A stretch of DNA of 64,000 bases from Rhizobium leguminosarum (GCF_004123835.1 NZ_MZMU01000003.1:992001-1056000); one strand, 5' to 3'. Positions 42,790-52,841 are shown, numbered from the stretch's first letter. Notes: generated by a model from the sequence alone, not told the origin. A program made the numbers and translations.

Positions 42790-43085
42790 CGTCCTTGAAA
42801 CCATTCTCAAACGCTGGCCTTGGCTCAGACATATCTTCGCCGATGGCGGCTATGGTGGACCAAAGCTGAGGGGTGCATTGCAAAAGGCGCAAAGTTCACC
42901 CTGCAGATCGTCAAGCGAACCGATAGGCCAAGGGTTTCGAAGTGCTGCCCCGTCGCTGGGTCGTGGAGCGCCCATGGCTTGGCGAATGTCGGCGATTGGC
43001 CAGGGATTAGGAAAAATCAATCGCGACGACCGAAGCCTGGATCGTCATCGCCCACATCCGTATCCTCACCCGGCACTTGGCAAGA
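42790..43085 (+). pseudogene. decayed IS5-type transposase C-terminus
   Basis: The segment VLETILKRWPWLRHIFADGG then YGGPKLRGAL, and after frameshifts LQIVKR, VLPRRWVVERPW-like and AWIVIAHIRILTR, are the C-terminal DDE region of IS5-family transposases. Reading requires several frame changes and the N-terminal part is missing. It marks an old insertion upstream of the polysaccharide operon. The rest of 42572-43239 is AT-rich promoter-like sequence without a gene. Confidence 0.8.
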
Positions 43086-43239
43086 TATTAAGTTTATTGA
43101 ATTCTTTCCGATTCAGACTCTTAGGAATCTTGCCGAATGTATTAATATTCTTAAGTACTATTGAACATGCTTAATATTATGTTAACCTTAAAGAGATCTG
43201 AGGGGCGTTCAGCGCGTTTTCAAAGCGGAAATTCAAAGC

Positions 43240-44580
43240 ATGAAGCTTTCGCAGATAATATCCCCAACTATGCCTAAATATAGGTTGAGAAGTGGTTCTC
43301 GCCTAAATCAAAAAATACTGTGCGTTGTATTTGCGGCAATTGCTCCAGTAACGTCAGCAGCGGAAGAGTTGCCTACGCCCACGGAATCTGTCTCGGTTGT
43401 GACATCTGGTGAGATTTCGGCCCGGCAGCCTCAATCGTTGCGTGACGTTCTTCGCTCAGGCGATAAATTGAATCTCGCATTTTACGAAAGCTTGGCCTCC
43501 GTCGAAGATCGCTGGACGGGCTCACGGGGCACGGTTCCCTGGAACTTTTACCAGCGGCCCGAGCTCACTGGCGAATACGTCGTTGAAGCGGACGGGACGA
43601 TTTCGCTTCCGCTTTTGGGACGCTTCCCGGTTCGAGGGCTTCCTCCGGCGGATGTGGAGGCGATAATTCTTCCTTCATACGAAAGTTTGGTCGGCAGAAA
43701 GGGGTTCGTGACTATCGTCAAGATTGAGCACCAGCCTGTTTATATTACCGGCCCGGTTCGTAATCCTGGCTCGTTTCGATATGTTGATGGCATGACTGTT
43801 CTGCATGCCGTTGCGCAAGCGGGTGGCATGGCGGCGAAGAGTATTGAGCCATGGCAGAGTGTGGAAATTACCCGCCAGATCGAGCGGTTGAAGGCTGAGT
43901 TGGCCGATCTGAAGCGGCTTGCGTCGCGAACCGAGGTGCTCAAGGCTAAGCGCGATTCCGTGCAAATTGCCAGCATTGGCACACCTGTTCTTGGTCCCGA
44001 TCCCGATGCCCAACGGTTGCTGGATGATGAGACATGGCAGCGCCAATTGGTAACGACGAGCAAGGATGCGCAGAGCAGTGCTTACGCAAAATCTGTCGCC
44101 AATGCTCAGGCCGATCTCGATCTGCGTCAGGCACGCGTCGGCAATTATGATGCCACCATTCGGGTCCGTCAGGATCGGCTGGCAAGTATCGAGAAGTTGG
44201 CCAAAAACAAACTTGTCACCAGCATTGAGTTGACCCGGGCACAAAGCGAACTGACCGAGTCGGAAGATCGAAAGCAGCAAGCCGTCATCGATGTCGAGAG
44301 CGCAAAGCAACGGCTGGCGGCAGCAAAACAGGACGTTGAGCGCGATCGTATCGAACGCAAGATCGAGATCGAAAAGTCGGCAGCGGATGCCGAAAGAGGC
44401 CTATCCACGGCGTTGAAGACGACCGAGAGCGATCTTGAAATTTTCCAGTCGATGGTATCGTCGAATGATAGCGCCGGTGTTGAATTTGAAATCGTTCGGC
44501 CTGGACCCAATGGTGTCATCGTCGAACCTGCGACCGAAGAAACGGTCTTACAGCCTGGTGATCTGATCAAAGTACATTGA
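43240..44580 (+). CDS. polysaccharide export protein (OPX, ExoF-like)
   Basis: 446 residues. A signal peptide-like stretch (ILCVVFAAIAPVTSAAEE) is followed by a Poly_export domain (about 70-145: LRSGDKLNLAFYES, GEYVVEADGTISLPLLGRF) and an SLBB-type segment (VYITGPVRNPGSFRYVDG). A long coiled coil lies at about 210-400. The layout resembles ExoF of rhizobial exopolysaccharide systems, where the protein forms or joins the outer-membrane channel. It is the first gene of the operon. Confidence 0.88.
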   Translation: MKLSQIISPTMPKYRLRSGSRLNQKILCVVFAAIAPVTSAAEELPTPTESVSVVTSGEISARQPQSLRDVLRSGDKLNLAFYESLASVEDRWTGSRGTVPWNFYQRPELTGEYVVEADGTISLPLLGRFPVRGLPPADVEAIILPSYESLVGRKGFVTIVKIEHQPVYITGPVRNPGSFRYVDGMTVLHAVAQAGGMAAKSIEPWQSVEITRQIERLKAELADLKRLASRTEVLKAKRDSVQIASIGTPVLGPDPDAQRLLDDETWQRQLVTTSKDAQSSAYAKSVANAQADLDLRQARVGNYDATIRVRQDRLASIEKLAKNKLVTSIELTRAQSELTESEDRKQQAVIDVESAKQRLAAAKQDVERDRIERKIEIEKSAADAERGLSTALKTTESDLEIFQSMVSSNDSAGVEFEIVRPGPNGVIVEPATEETVLQPGDLIKVH

Positions 44581-44691
44581 GACTTAGCCACATACTCTTC
44601 CAGGAGAGTTTAATCCTCCTCTCGGCCAAACAGCTCAGGGGCATCGTCGATTTGCGATTTGTCACGCGGTCCAAAACGCCAAGGAGAGCTT

Positions 44692-45465
44692 ATGTCTGCA
44701 ATCGAAGCTTTAGAATCCTCGCATGCCTCGATGCCGGTCCAAGGTCCGATGTTCAATTTGCCAAGGACCTCACTCGTCATTCCAACCTTGAACGAAGCGG
44801 AAAACATCAAGCTGCTTTTGCCCCGCATACCGACATGGGTGCATGAAATCATCATCGTCGATGGGCGATCGACAGACGGAACGCCGGATATAGCGCGAAG
44901 CATGCGCGATGATGTCAAGATCGTACTTCAGCCTAAGAAGGGCAAAGGCATCGCATTGCGGACGGGCTTCGAAGCCGCATCTGGTGATATGATCGTGATG
45001 CTTGATGCTGACGGGTCGATGGATCCCTACGAAATCATCTTGTTCGTCGCAGCTCTTGTTGCCGGTGCGGATTTCGTCAAGGGTTCGCGCTTTATGCAGG
45101 GTGGCGGCACCAGCGATATGACGGTCATCCGCCGTTTCGGCAATCTGGGCCTGACCCTCCTGGTCCGGATGCTCTATGGCAGCTCCTTTAGCGATCTGTG
45201 CTACGGCTACATGGGCTTTTGGAGACGGCATGTTCCCTTGCTGCGTGCCGATTGCGACGGCTTCGAAATTGAGACGCTGATCAATTTGCGGGCCCTGAAG
45301 AACAAGCTCAAAATCATGGAAGTCGCGAGCTTTGAATCGGAGCGTATCTACGGCGTCAGCAATCTGCGTGCCCTCCCGGACGGCTGGCGCGTGCTGAAGA
45401 CGATCTTCCGAGAACGCGTCAGTACGCCGACGGGCGTCCAAGTCCTCGAGCAGGGCATTTCCTGA
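44692..45465 (+). CDS. family 2 glycosyltransferase (dolichyl-phosphate mannose synthase-like)
   Basis: 257 residues from MSAIEALESSHASMPVQGPM, with AAGGAGA upstream; an earlier in-frame start at 44659 lacks a site. The GT-A core is LVIPTLNEAENIKLLLPRIP, IIIVDGRSTDGT, and the metal-binding VMLDADGSMD. The GSRFMQGGGTSDM segment is typical of polyprenyl-phosphate sugar transferases of the DPM1 type. No C-terminal membrane helices are seen. It probably adds or charges a sugar early in the pathway. Confidence 0.88.
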   Translation: MSAIEALESSHASMPVQGPMFNLPRTSLVIPTLNEAENIKLLLPRIPTWVHEIIIVDGRSTDGTPDIARSMRDDVKIVLQPKKGKGIALRTGFEAASGDMIVMLDADGSMDPYEIILFVAALVAGADFVKGSRFMQGGGTSDMTVIRRFGNLGLTLLVRMLYGSSFSDLCYGYMGFWRRHVPLLRADCDGFEIETLINLRALKNKLKIMEVASFESERIYGVSNLRALPDGWRVLKTIFRERVSTPTGVQVLEQGIS

Positions 45466-45491
45466 GGTCTGGATTTAATTGGCGAGGCCGC

Positions 45492-46652
45492 ATGATGCGC
45501 ATTTTGATGCTCAGCGCGAGATACCTGCCTTTTGCCGGAGGAACGGAAACCCATGTAAGCGAGGTCGCAATCCGGCTCGTGCGCAAGGGGCATACGGTGA
45601 CGGTATTGACGGGCAATCCCGACGGCCTTCTTCCGGTAGCGGAAACCCGAGACGGCGTGCAGATTGTCAGGCTGAAGACGTTTCCCCGTGGGCGGGATTG
45701 GTGCTTCGCCCCCGGCGTCTTCAGGGCGGTCGCCGAAGGGGATTGGGACCTGATGCATGTTCAAGGCTACCACACCTTTCTGGCACCGCTGGGAATGGCC
45801 GCCGCATCGCGGAAGGGGCTTCCTTTCGTGGTCACCTTTCACAGCGGTGGCCATTCGTCGCGATTTCGGTCCTCGATCCGGCGCTTCCAACATAGAATGC
45901 TTGCGCCTCTGGCTGCCAGGGCAGCGCAACTCATTGGCGTGTCGGGATTCGAAGCGGATCTATTCAGCCGGAATATGGCAATCGCGAGAGACCGGTTCAT
46001 CGTTATCCCCAATGGCGCGCGCCTGCCGGAAAAGTCCGGGCGGCGACCGGCTTCACCTCACGACAGGCCGCTGATTGTCTCGCTCGGCAGGCTGGAGCGT
46101 TATAAAGGTCATCATCGCGCGCTTGCTGCATTTAATGTGCTGGCAACAAAATTCCCTGATATGCGCCTTCGGATCCTAGGGGAGGGGCCTTATGAGGCGA
46201 AGCTGCGTCAGCAGGTGGCCGAGCTCGGGCTCGGCAACCGTGTCGAGATCGGGGCAATTCCGCCGACCGACCGGTCCGCAATGGCCGATCTTTTGTCTTC
46301 GGCCGCTCTTGTCGTGCTCCTCAGCGATTATGAAGCTCATCCCGTGGCGGTTATGGAGGCGCTTTCGGTCAAGGCTCCCGTACTGACCACCGACACATCC
46401 GGCTTTCGAGAGCTGGCTGAGGAGGGCCTCGTGCGTTCCATTCCGCTCAACGCTTCGCCGGACTTCACCGCGCGTGAAATGCTCGCCGCCATGGAGGCGG
46501 GGCCGATCTCAATTGAGACGAGGTTGCCGGACTGGGACGATTGCACGGACCGGCTGCTGATGGTGTACAGACGCGTACTTTCGCATCCGCAGCCTGAACT
46601 GCGAACCGGTCCAGCACTGCTTGGAGATTTGAAGCACGATGACCGTTGTTAA
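45492..46652 (+). CDS. family 4 (GT-B) glycosyltransferase
   Basis: 386 residues from MMRILMLSARYLPFAGGTET. GT-B fold: the glycine-rich N-terminal loop FAGGTETHVSE, the linker VIPNGARLPE, and the C-terminal domain starting LIVSLGRLERYKGHHRALA. The donor-binding E-x7-E-like segment is in LSDYEAHPVAVMEALSV. Such enzymes add mannose, glucose or similar sugars to lipid-linked repeats. It overlaps the next gene by 14 bases. Confidence 0.9.
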   Translation: MMRILMLSARYLPFAGGTETHVSEVAIRLVRKGHTVTVLTGNPDGLLPVAETRDGVQIVRLKTFPRGRDWCFAPGVFRAVAEGDWDLMHVQGYHTFLAPLGMAAASRKGLPFVVTFHSGGHSSRFRSSIRRFQHRMLAPLAARAAQLIGVSGFEADLFSRNMAIARDRFIVIPNGARLPEKSGRRPASPHDRPLIVSLGRLERYKGHHRALAAFNVLATKFPDMRLRILGEGPYEAKLRQQVAELGLGNRVEIGAIPPTDRSAMADLLSSAALVVLLSDYEAHPVAVMEALSVKAPVLTTDTSGFRELAEEGLVRSIPLNASPDFTAREMLAAMEAGPISIETRLPDWDDCTDRLLMVYRRVLSHPQPELRTGPALLGDLKHDDRC

Positions 46653-48738
46653 GGGGCGGGCTTCTCCGGGCCGGCAGAAGGCCTACCAGGACGGAGCTTA
46701 TCGTCATGGCTATGCAGGAAGGGTTTCCATTCCACGCGTCGATCTGTGGATCGCCGCATTTCTGGGCCTGCGCAGGCAGGACAGCGCGGTCGGGGGCGTT
46801 GCCGATCCTTCGTCGCTGGGGATGTCGCCGGTCTTTGCCTTCCTCTGCAGCTGCGCCCTTGTTGTGGCCGCTCTTGCTGCAAATGCCAGTCGGCTGGGAG
46901 AGGGCTGGGCGGTTCCCGCGTTCTATTGCGCCATCGCCGCGATCTTTCTCCCCGCGGCGGCGCGAATAATCCACCCGGGAGCCAGCCGCCTGGAGCGCTT
47001 GGCGCTCATAGTGATCGTGACCTCAGCCCTCTTCGTGGTACGCGTCATCCGCGCACCCGTCGCCTTCATAGACCATGACGAATTCCTGCACTGGGCGACG
47101 GTGAACGATATTCTCGAGGCGGGGCGACTGTTCCTACCCAATCCCCTTTTGCCGGTCAGCCCCCTCTATCCCGGCCTAGAGCTCATAACGTCCGCCTTGG
47201 TCAACCTGTCCGGACTGTCCGTCTTCGCGGCAGCCCTCATCGTGTTGGCGGCGGCGCGGATGATGCTCATGCTCGCGCTATTCCTGCTCTTTGAGAAGAT
47301 CACGGATTCGGCACGGATCGCCTCCATCGCCTGCCTGATCTACATGGGCTCGTCCGCGTTTTTGCTGTTCGACGTCCACTATTCCTATGAAAGCCTGGCG
47401 ATCCCCATGCTTGCGGCGGTGCTCTTGGCTTCGGAAAGCCGACGCATGGAGCGGGGCGACACGGCAGGCTGGCTGACGGTCGTCGCCACCATGATCCTGA
47501 TCGTGGCGCTCGCGGTTACTCATCATCTCACCTCCTATTTTTGCACGGCCCTTTTGTGCGGCGCGGCGGTGATGGAATGCCTGAGGCAGGGCGCGTCCGC
47601 TATGCAGAGGCGGCAGGCGATCCTGCTGGCCTCGATCGCCGTGATTGCTCCGGTCGCTTGGTCGAAGATCGTCGGGAACCCCACCGGCAGCTACATCCTT
47701 CCCGTACTGGCAGGCGGCATACACGAGGTAGCGCAACTCGTATCGAGTTCGACCTCGACGCGTAAGCTTTTCGTGTCGGACACGGGAGCCTTGGCGCCTG
47801 CTTGGCAACGTTACCTGACGATGGCGGGCGTCGCGCTGATCTGCCTGGGCCTTCTCACCGGCTTTCTCCGCTCGCTCGTTTTCAATGGGCAGCTCCGGAA
47901 TGCGAGCATCCTCTGGCCGCCGACCAGATGGCGCCTATGGCGATCAAGCCTTCTCGTCGTCCTCGTTTTGGTGACGCTGGCCTATCCCGTCAGTATCATC
48001 TTCCGCCTGACGCGCAGTGGGTGGGAGATCGGCAACCGCGTCGGCTCGCTATCCTTCCTCGGCGTCGCAATTGTCGTGGCGGTGGCCGTCGCGGCGTTCT
48101 GGCACGGCACGTCGCGTGGCTGGCTGCGCGCAACGGCGCTTGCCGCCGCCGCAACGACAGTGCTGATTGCTGGCGTCATCAGCTCCGAGGGACCACGTAT
48201 CCTGGTTCCGGCCGGCTATGAAGTGTCGGCCGACTCCTCGTCGATAGAACCGATGGGGATCAGCGCCGCAAGGTGGACCAGGGAATGGCTGGGGAGAGAC
48301 CAGCATTTCGCAACCGACCGGATCAATCGCCTGCTCCTGTCTACTTATGGCCGGCAACAGGTCTCGACCACTCTTGAGAGTGGGCAGGATACAGGCATGG
48401 CCATCACCGCAGCCGATCTCGGCCCGATGGAACGCAAGCTGCTGATCGACTCGGGCGTCGGCTTCGTCATGGTCGACCTGCGCATGACCACCGGCCTGCC
48501 CGGCGTCGGCGTCTATTTCGACGGCGGCGCGCAGGACCGAAACTACACGGTCCCCCTCCAGTCGTCGTCGCTGCTCAAGTTCAATTCCGAGCCCGATGTC
48601 GACCGCACCTTCGACAACGGCTTCATGGTCATTTTCGACGTCGGGCGGCTCGCGAAAGCACGGCAGCCCGCCGTCCCTGGTAAGCGGACCGGAGAGCCGG
48701 TGCAAACCTTGGGACGAACAGACGGAGATTTACAATGA
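46639..48738 (+). CDS. polytopic membrane protein, possible Wzy-like polymerase or lipid-linked sugar transferase
   Basis: 699 residues with about twelve hydrophobic segments between residues 60 and 510, then a soluble C-terminal domain of about 180 residues. A conserved-looking acidic loop FIDHDEFLHWATVNDILEAG follows the third membrane segment, and a pattern like this is common to C-GT and Wzy-type enzymes. Place within the operon suggests polymerisation or lipid-linked transfer. The family is not recognised. Confidence 0.7.
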   Translation: MTVVKGRASPGRQKAYQDGAYRHGYAGRVSIPRVDLWIAAFLGLRRQDSAVGGVADPSSLGMSPVFAFLCSCALVVAALAANASRLGEGWAVPAFYCAIAAIFLPAAARIIHPGASRLERLALIVIVTSALFVVRVIRAPVAFIDHDEFLHWATVNDILEAGRLFLPNPLLPVSPLYPGLELITSALVNLSGLSVFAAALIVLAAARMMLMLALFLLFEKITDSARIASIACLIYMGSSAFLLFDVHYSYESLAIPMLAAVLLASESRRMERGDTAGWLTVVATMILIVALAVTHHLTSYFCTALLCGAAVMECLRQGASAMQRRQAILLASIAVIAPVAWSKIVGNPTGSYILPVLAGGIHEVAQLVSSSTSTRKLFVSDTGALAPAWQRYLTMAGVALICLGLLTGFLRSLVFNGQLRNASILWPPTRWRLWRSSLLVVLVLVTLAYPVSIIFRLTRSGWEIGNRVGSLSFLGVAIVVAVAVAAFWHGTSRGWLRATALAAAATTVLIAGVISSEGPRILVPAGYEVSADSSSIEPMGISAARWTREWLGRDQHFATDRINRLLLSTYGRQQVSTTLESGQDTGMAITAADLGPMERKLLIDSGVGFVMVDLRMTTGLPGVGVYFDGGAQDRNYTVPLQSSSLLKFNSEPDVDRTFDNGFMVIFDVGRLAKARQPAVPGKRTGEPVQTLGRTDGDLQ

Positions 48739-49625
48739 TCGATAGCCGTATCGACGCTTTCATGTGCGTCCATTCGCGGGACATCGAATATTTACTCGAA
48801 GCGTCCCTTCGCTCCTACCAGCAGCATTTCCCCGACAAGGGAAACCTGACCATGGTTACCGACAACCCGGCCGCTTTAAGAGCCTTCCTCGACGCGAAGG
48901 ATCTCGTGCCTGGAGCAGCCGTCACCGGCGACAACGACTGGCTTTCGGCCAGTGAACTGGAACTTCCCGGCTGGTTTCGGCAGCAGATCATCAAGCTGCG
49001 CGCCTTCGAATTTTGCCGGACCGAGCATTTCTGTAATCTCGGTGCGGATACACTGCTGCTGCGGCCCATCGCGACGACCGATCTGATCGACCGGCGCGAA
49101 CCGGTTCTATATTATTCCAGCCACAGGCTTCCCGATCTGCACTACCGTTTCGAGAAGCAACGGTTGCGCAATGTTGCAAAGATCCTCGGCGTCGAGCCGG
49201 CCCGGTCTTTTCGCTACGTCGATTTCATCAACGATTTCTTCTGCTTCAAGCGCGAATGGCTCATCGCGCTGAATGACTACATCGCGTCGAAATACGGCTC
49301 AAACCCCTACGTCGAGCTGCTTAAGGGGCTGAGCGCGTCAAAAGACCAGACACGGTTCGGGGAATGGACGCTCTATTCCGTCTTTCTGCTCGATGTGATG
49401 CACCAGTCGCCGACGATGCGCGATGCGCGCGGGGGGGCCTATCTGACGCAGATCCATAGCCGTCTCGGCCTCACTCTGAGCCGGCTGGACAGCAAGATCG
49501 TTCATCTCGTCCAGAAATCCTTCGACCCGAACGTGATCCGCCAGAAGCTCATGAAGGTGAACCCGGGCGCCGCTCAGATCATCGGCGCGACGGCATGGGC
49601 GGATGCAGGAGCTCGTCCCCGATGA
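48735..49625 (+). CDS. DUF6492-type putative glycosyltransferase
   Basis: 296 residues, starting within the stop of the previous gene (ATGA). The segments IDAFMCVHSRDIEYLLEASL, GWFRQQIIKLRAFEF and HFCNLGADTLLLRPI (with a D-x-x-x-L near the donor site) resemble the DUF6492 glycosyltransferase-like family that also occurs in capsule loci. The usual DxD is replaced by GAD. A sugar transferase role is likely from place, but activity is inferred. Confidence 0.75.
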   Translation: MIDSRIDAFMCVHSRDIEYLLEASLRSYQQHFPDKGNLTMVTDNPAALRAFLDAKDLVPGAAVTGDNDWLSASELELPGWFRQQIIKLRAFEFCRTEHFCNLGADTLLLRPIATTDLIDRREPVLYYSSHRLPDLHYRFEKQRLRNVAKILGVEPARSFRYVDFINDFFCFKREWLIALNDYIASKYGSNPYVELLKGLSASKDQTRFGEWTLYSVFLLDVMHQSPTMRDARGGAYLTQIHSRLGLTLSRLDSKIVHLVQKSFDPNVIRQKLMKVNPGAAQIIGATAWADAGARPR

Positions 49626-50449
49626 TGGCCCGCCGTGTCTTTCTGGGAAACATTCCGCTGTGGGTTCTTGCCGCTGCGTTGGCTGTAACGTGGCTGCCCG
49701 AAACCTTTTCGACCTGGGAGCAGGCGGTCCGCCTAGTGCTCTGCGCGCCGCTGATACTGTATTTTCCGGGCCGCATGCTGGTGGACACCCTGCGCATAGA
49801 GGGCGATATGGTCACGAGGGGGACGCTCTCGGTGTTCCTGAGCTTCGCGGCCTGCATTTTTTGTGGGCTTCTGCTGCATGTCGTCGGGCATCTCGATGCG
49901 CGAGGCTGGGTATACGCGCTGGGCCTGACGACTATCGCCGTTCGGTGGCTGAATGTCGTTCTGCAGCTCGCAAGGCCGGTTCCAGCCATTCCTTGGGCTT
50001 GGCCCGGCCGCCGTTTTGGGACCTTCGCCGCTTCCATGATCTTGGCGACGAGTTCCGTCCTCGTGGCGCGCCCGGTCGCGCTTGAACGCAAGCCGTTTCA
50101 ATTCACCGAGCTTTGGATGGTGCCCAAAGGGAACTGGACGAACAATGTGGTAACAGTCGGCGTGCGCAATTCGGAAGACGCCAAGACGCTTTACAGTCTT
50201 GACCTTGTTCTGGGGGGCACGCTGATTGGAAAGATGCCAACCTTCGAACTGGCGCCTTCCTCCAGCCAAACCTTCGAATTCTCCGTACCGACAAAAACGC
50301 GCCCCGCCGCACGGCTGGAAGCCTGGCTCTACAGGGACGGCGACAGGGGAACGATCTACCGCAAGGTCTGGATGACCATCGACACGCTCCAGTCCCCGGC
50401 ACCGACCGGAATAACCCTTCAGTTCGCTCCGGAGACGAAAAATGGATAA
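49622..50449 (+). CDS. membrane protein with C-terminal extracytoplasmic domain (DUF1616-like)
   Basis: 275 residues from MMARRVFLGNIPLWVLAAAL. Four hydrophobic segments (to about residue 150) precede a beta-rich domain (about 165-265) with VVTVGVRNSEDAKTLYSLDL. Such proteins occur in archaeal and bacterial polysaccharide loci and are of unknown job. The start lies in the stop of the previous gene. It overlaps the next gene by eight bases. Confidence 0.7.
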   Translation: MMARRVFLGNIPLWVLAAALAVTWLPETFSTWEQAVRLVLCAPLILYFPGRMLVDTLRIEGDMVTRGTLSVFLSFAACIFCGLLLHVVGHLDARGWVYALGLTTIAVRWLNVVLQLARPVPAIPWAWPGRRFGTFAASMILATSSVLVARPVALERKPFQFTELWMVPKGNWTNNVVTVGVRNSEDAKTLYSLDLVLGGTLIGKMPTFELAPSSSQTFEFSVPTKTRPAARLEAWLYRDGDRGTIYRKVWMTIDTLQSPAPTGITLQFAPETKNG

Positions 50450-51443
50450 TGTCCAGCACCCCGGGCCCGGCAAGCTCACGACGGCAATCGTCATCTGCTG
50501 CTATTCGGACAAGCGCTGGGACATTCTCAACAAAGCAATCGAGGCGGCGGCGCGCCAGGTCCCGGCCGCGGACGAGATCGTCGTCATCGTCGATCACAAT
50601 CCGGCACTCGCGCTGCGTCTGCGCGCCAAGCGCTTCGAAACCCCCGTCCGGATCGTCGAGAATATTTATCCGCCCGGCCTCTCCGGTGCCCGCAACACCG
50701 GGATTTCTGTCAGCCGCGGCGAGGTCATCCTGTTTCTCGACGACGACGCCGTGTCGGATCAAGACTTGCTGGCGACCTTGGTGCGGCAACTCGAGGATCC
50801 CTCGGTTCTGGGCGCCGTCTCCGCTATCCGCCCGTTGTGGGAAACAGACCGTCCGTCCTGGTTTCCCGACGAATTCCTGTGGACCGTCGGCTGCACCTAT
50901 CGCGGCCTTCATCCGGGGCCGGTGCGCAACCTCATCGGCGCGTCCATGTGCATCCGCCGCTACGTCTTCGATCATACGGGCGGCTTCGATTCCGGCTTGG
51001 GCCGAACGGCCAAGGCTTTGCCGCTCGGATGCGAGGAAACCGAACTCTGCATCCGTGCAACTAAGGCCTTGCCGCATGGCCGTTTCGTCTTCGAGCCATC
51101 GAGCGGCAGCGATCACGCCATACCCGCCGATCGCGCGACGTGGAAATATTTCCTTCATCGATGCTGGGCCGAAGGGCTTTCAAAGGCCAGCCTATCGTTG
51201 ATGGCAGGCACCGGCGAGGCGCTGGCGTCGGAAAAGACCTATATGACGAGGACGTTGCCCCAAGGGGTTATGCGGGGATTGGCTGATATGTTGCTTGGCC
51301 AGCCGAGCGGCCTTCTTCGCGCCGTCGCGCTGGGCGCCGGCCTGACGGCCACTGCGGCCGGCTTCGCTCTCGGCCGGACCCGCGCTGCCCTTACGCGACC
51401 GTTCACCTCCGTTCCTGCTCGCGCTCTCGAACCGATGGAATAG
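50442..51443 (+). CDS. family 2 glycosyltransferase
   Basis: 333 residues. GT-A core: TTAIVICCYSDKRWDILNKA, EIVVIVDHNP, LSGARNTGISVSRGEVILFL and the metal site DDDA. The acceptor region contains YRGLHPGPVRNLIGASMCIR and CEETELCIRA, the ED-type catalytic pair. A C-terminal hydrophobic segment suggests membrane attachment. It probably extends the repeat unit. The stop is two bases from the flippase start. Confidence 0.9.
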   Translation: MDNVQHPGPGKLTTAIVICCYSDKRWDILNKAIEAAARQVPAADEIVVIVDHNPALALRLRAKRFETPVRIVENIYPPGLSGARNTGISVSRGEVILFLDDDAVSDQDLLATLVRQLEDPSVLGAVSAIRPLWETDRPSWFPDEFLWTVGCTYRGLHPGPVRNLIGASMCIRRYVFDHTGGFDSGLGRTAKALPLGCEETELCIRATKALPHGRFVFEPSSGSDHAIPADRATWKYFLHRCWAEGLSKASLSLMAGTGEALASEKTYMTRTLPQGVMRGLADMLLGQPSGLLRAVALGAGLTATAAGFALGRTRAALTRPFTSVPARALEPME

Positions 51444-51445
51444 GC

Positions 51446-52825
51446 ATGATGACCCTCAGCGCCGTCATGACCAAGGTCCGCAGCCTCCTGATGAATCAGG
51501 CGGTTTTGCTCCTCAATGCAGGCATGCTGGGGCTTGGAACGTTGATGACGGCCATTCTCGGCTTCGTCTACTGGTGGTTCGCGGCGCGCTCCTTCTCGGC
51601 CGAAGCTGTCGGGCTCGCCGCCGCCGCCATATCGTTGATGAATCTCCTCGCGAATCTCGGTGAAGTCGGTCTCGGGCCCTTCCTGATGGGCGAGATAGGC
51701 CGTCAGAAAAGAGCAGGCCCATTTCTGACGGGCGCCCTCCTGGCCTCGTTCAGCGCCTCCATCGTCGTGGGGCTGATCTATCTTGTTATCGCAACCTATA
51801 CATCGACGCAGCTTGGCTCGATCGTCGGTTCCTCCGCGACCGATCTGTTCTTCGTCGCTGGTTGCGCTCTGACGGCCGTGACCCTCGTGCTCGACCAAGC
51901 CCTGGTTGGCCTGCTGCGCAGCGGCCTTCAACTGGCCCGGAATGTCGTCTTCGCCGCCAGCAAGCTTCTTCTACTGATCGCTCTCGGCCTGACACTTGGC
52001 CGGGCGACCAGCGGACTGGCGATCTTCGCCACCTGGTTTACCGGGCAGCTTGTCTCGCTGGTCGTCGTGGCCGGGCTTCTTGTTTATGCCGGCAGGCGCG
52101 TTTTCCACCGGCCGGAGATCCGCGCCTTCCGCCCGGTGCTCGGACAGGTTTTCGGCCATCATACGCTCAGCATGGCTGTTCAGGCGCCGGCGCTGCTGCT
52201 GCCCTTCGTCGTCACGGTGATGCTGTCCGCTGAGATCAACGCCGCCTTCTATGCCGCCTGGACGGTGCTGAACGTCGCGCTTCTAGTCCCTGCGTCACTC
52301 GCCTCGGTGTTGTTTGCCATCGCTTTGCGGGAGCCGGAGCTATTTCCTTCGCGCCTGCGCCTGTCGCTCGGCTTGTCGATGCTGGTCTGCGCGGCGACCG
52401 CCTTGGCGTTCCTCTTCCTGTCGCGCTTCATGCTCTGGATATTCAATCCGGCCTATGCCGCGATTGCAGGAAATGGCCTCCAGTTTCTTGGCGTTGCCGC
52501 TTTTGGAATGGCGTTGAAGTATCATTATCTGGCGGTTCAACGTGTCCGACGGCGCCTGGGTTTTGCTACGCTCGTTCTGACCGGCGGTGCGCTGCTGGAG
52601 ATCGCGGCTGCCGTCGGTGGTGCGCAATTCGGGATCGCCGGCACAGCCAACTTCTGGGTCATTGCTGTTTCGCTGGAGGGCCTGCTTCTGTGCCCGGCAT
52701 TGTATTGGGCCACACGGCACACTGCGACGCAGTCCACCATCGCGCCATCAGCGGCTGCCGGTGTCTCGACATACGGCAATTCCCTCGACGAGACAGACCA
52801 AATCGGAATTGCGTCACGGGCTTGA
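51446..52825 (+). CDS. polysaccharide flippase (Wzx-type, MOP superfamily)
   Basis: 459 residues with 12 to 14 transmembrane segments evenly spaced, e.g. LGTLMTAILGFVYWWFAARS and ATALAFLFLSRFMLWIF. The Wzx-type layout, with the FSAEAVGLAAAAISLMNLLA second helix, agrees with O-antigen and exopolysaccharide repeat flippases. It moves the lipid-linked repeat across the inner membrane. The gene lies between a glycosyltransferase and the glycanase. Confidence 0.9.
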   Translation: MMTLSAVMTKVRSLLMNQAVLLLNAGMLGLGTLMTAILGFVYWWFAARSFSAEAVGLAAAAISLMNLLANLGEVGLGPFLMGEIGRQKRAGPFLTGALLASFSASIVVGLIYLVIATYTSTQLGSIVGSSATDLFFVAGCALTAVTLVLDQALVGLLRSGLQLARNVVFAASKLLLLIALGLTLGRATSGLAIFATWFTGQLVSLVVVAGLLVYAGRRVFHRPEIRAFRPVLGQVFGHHTLSMAVQAPALLLPFVVTVMLSAEINAAFYAAWTVLNVALLVPASLASVLFAIALREPELFPSRLRLSLGLSMLVCAATALAFLFLSRFMLWIFNPAYAAIAGNGLQFLGVAAFGMALKYHYLAVQRVRRRLGFATLVLTGGALLEIAAAVGGAQFGIAGTANFWVIAVSLEGLLLCPALYWATRHTATQSTIAPSAAAGVSTYGNSLDETDQIGIASRA

Positions 52826-52841
52826 AAGGGAGTTTCCTCGC

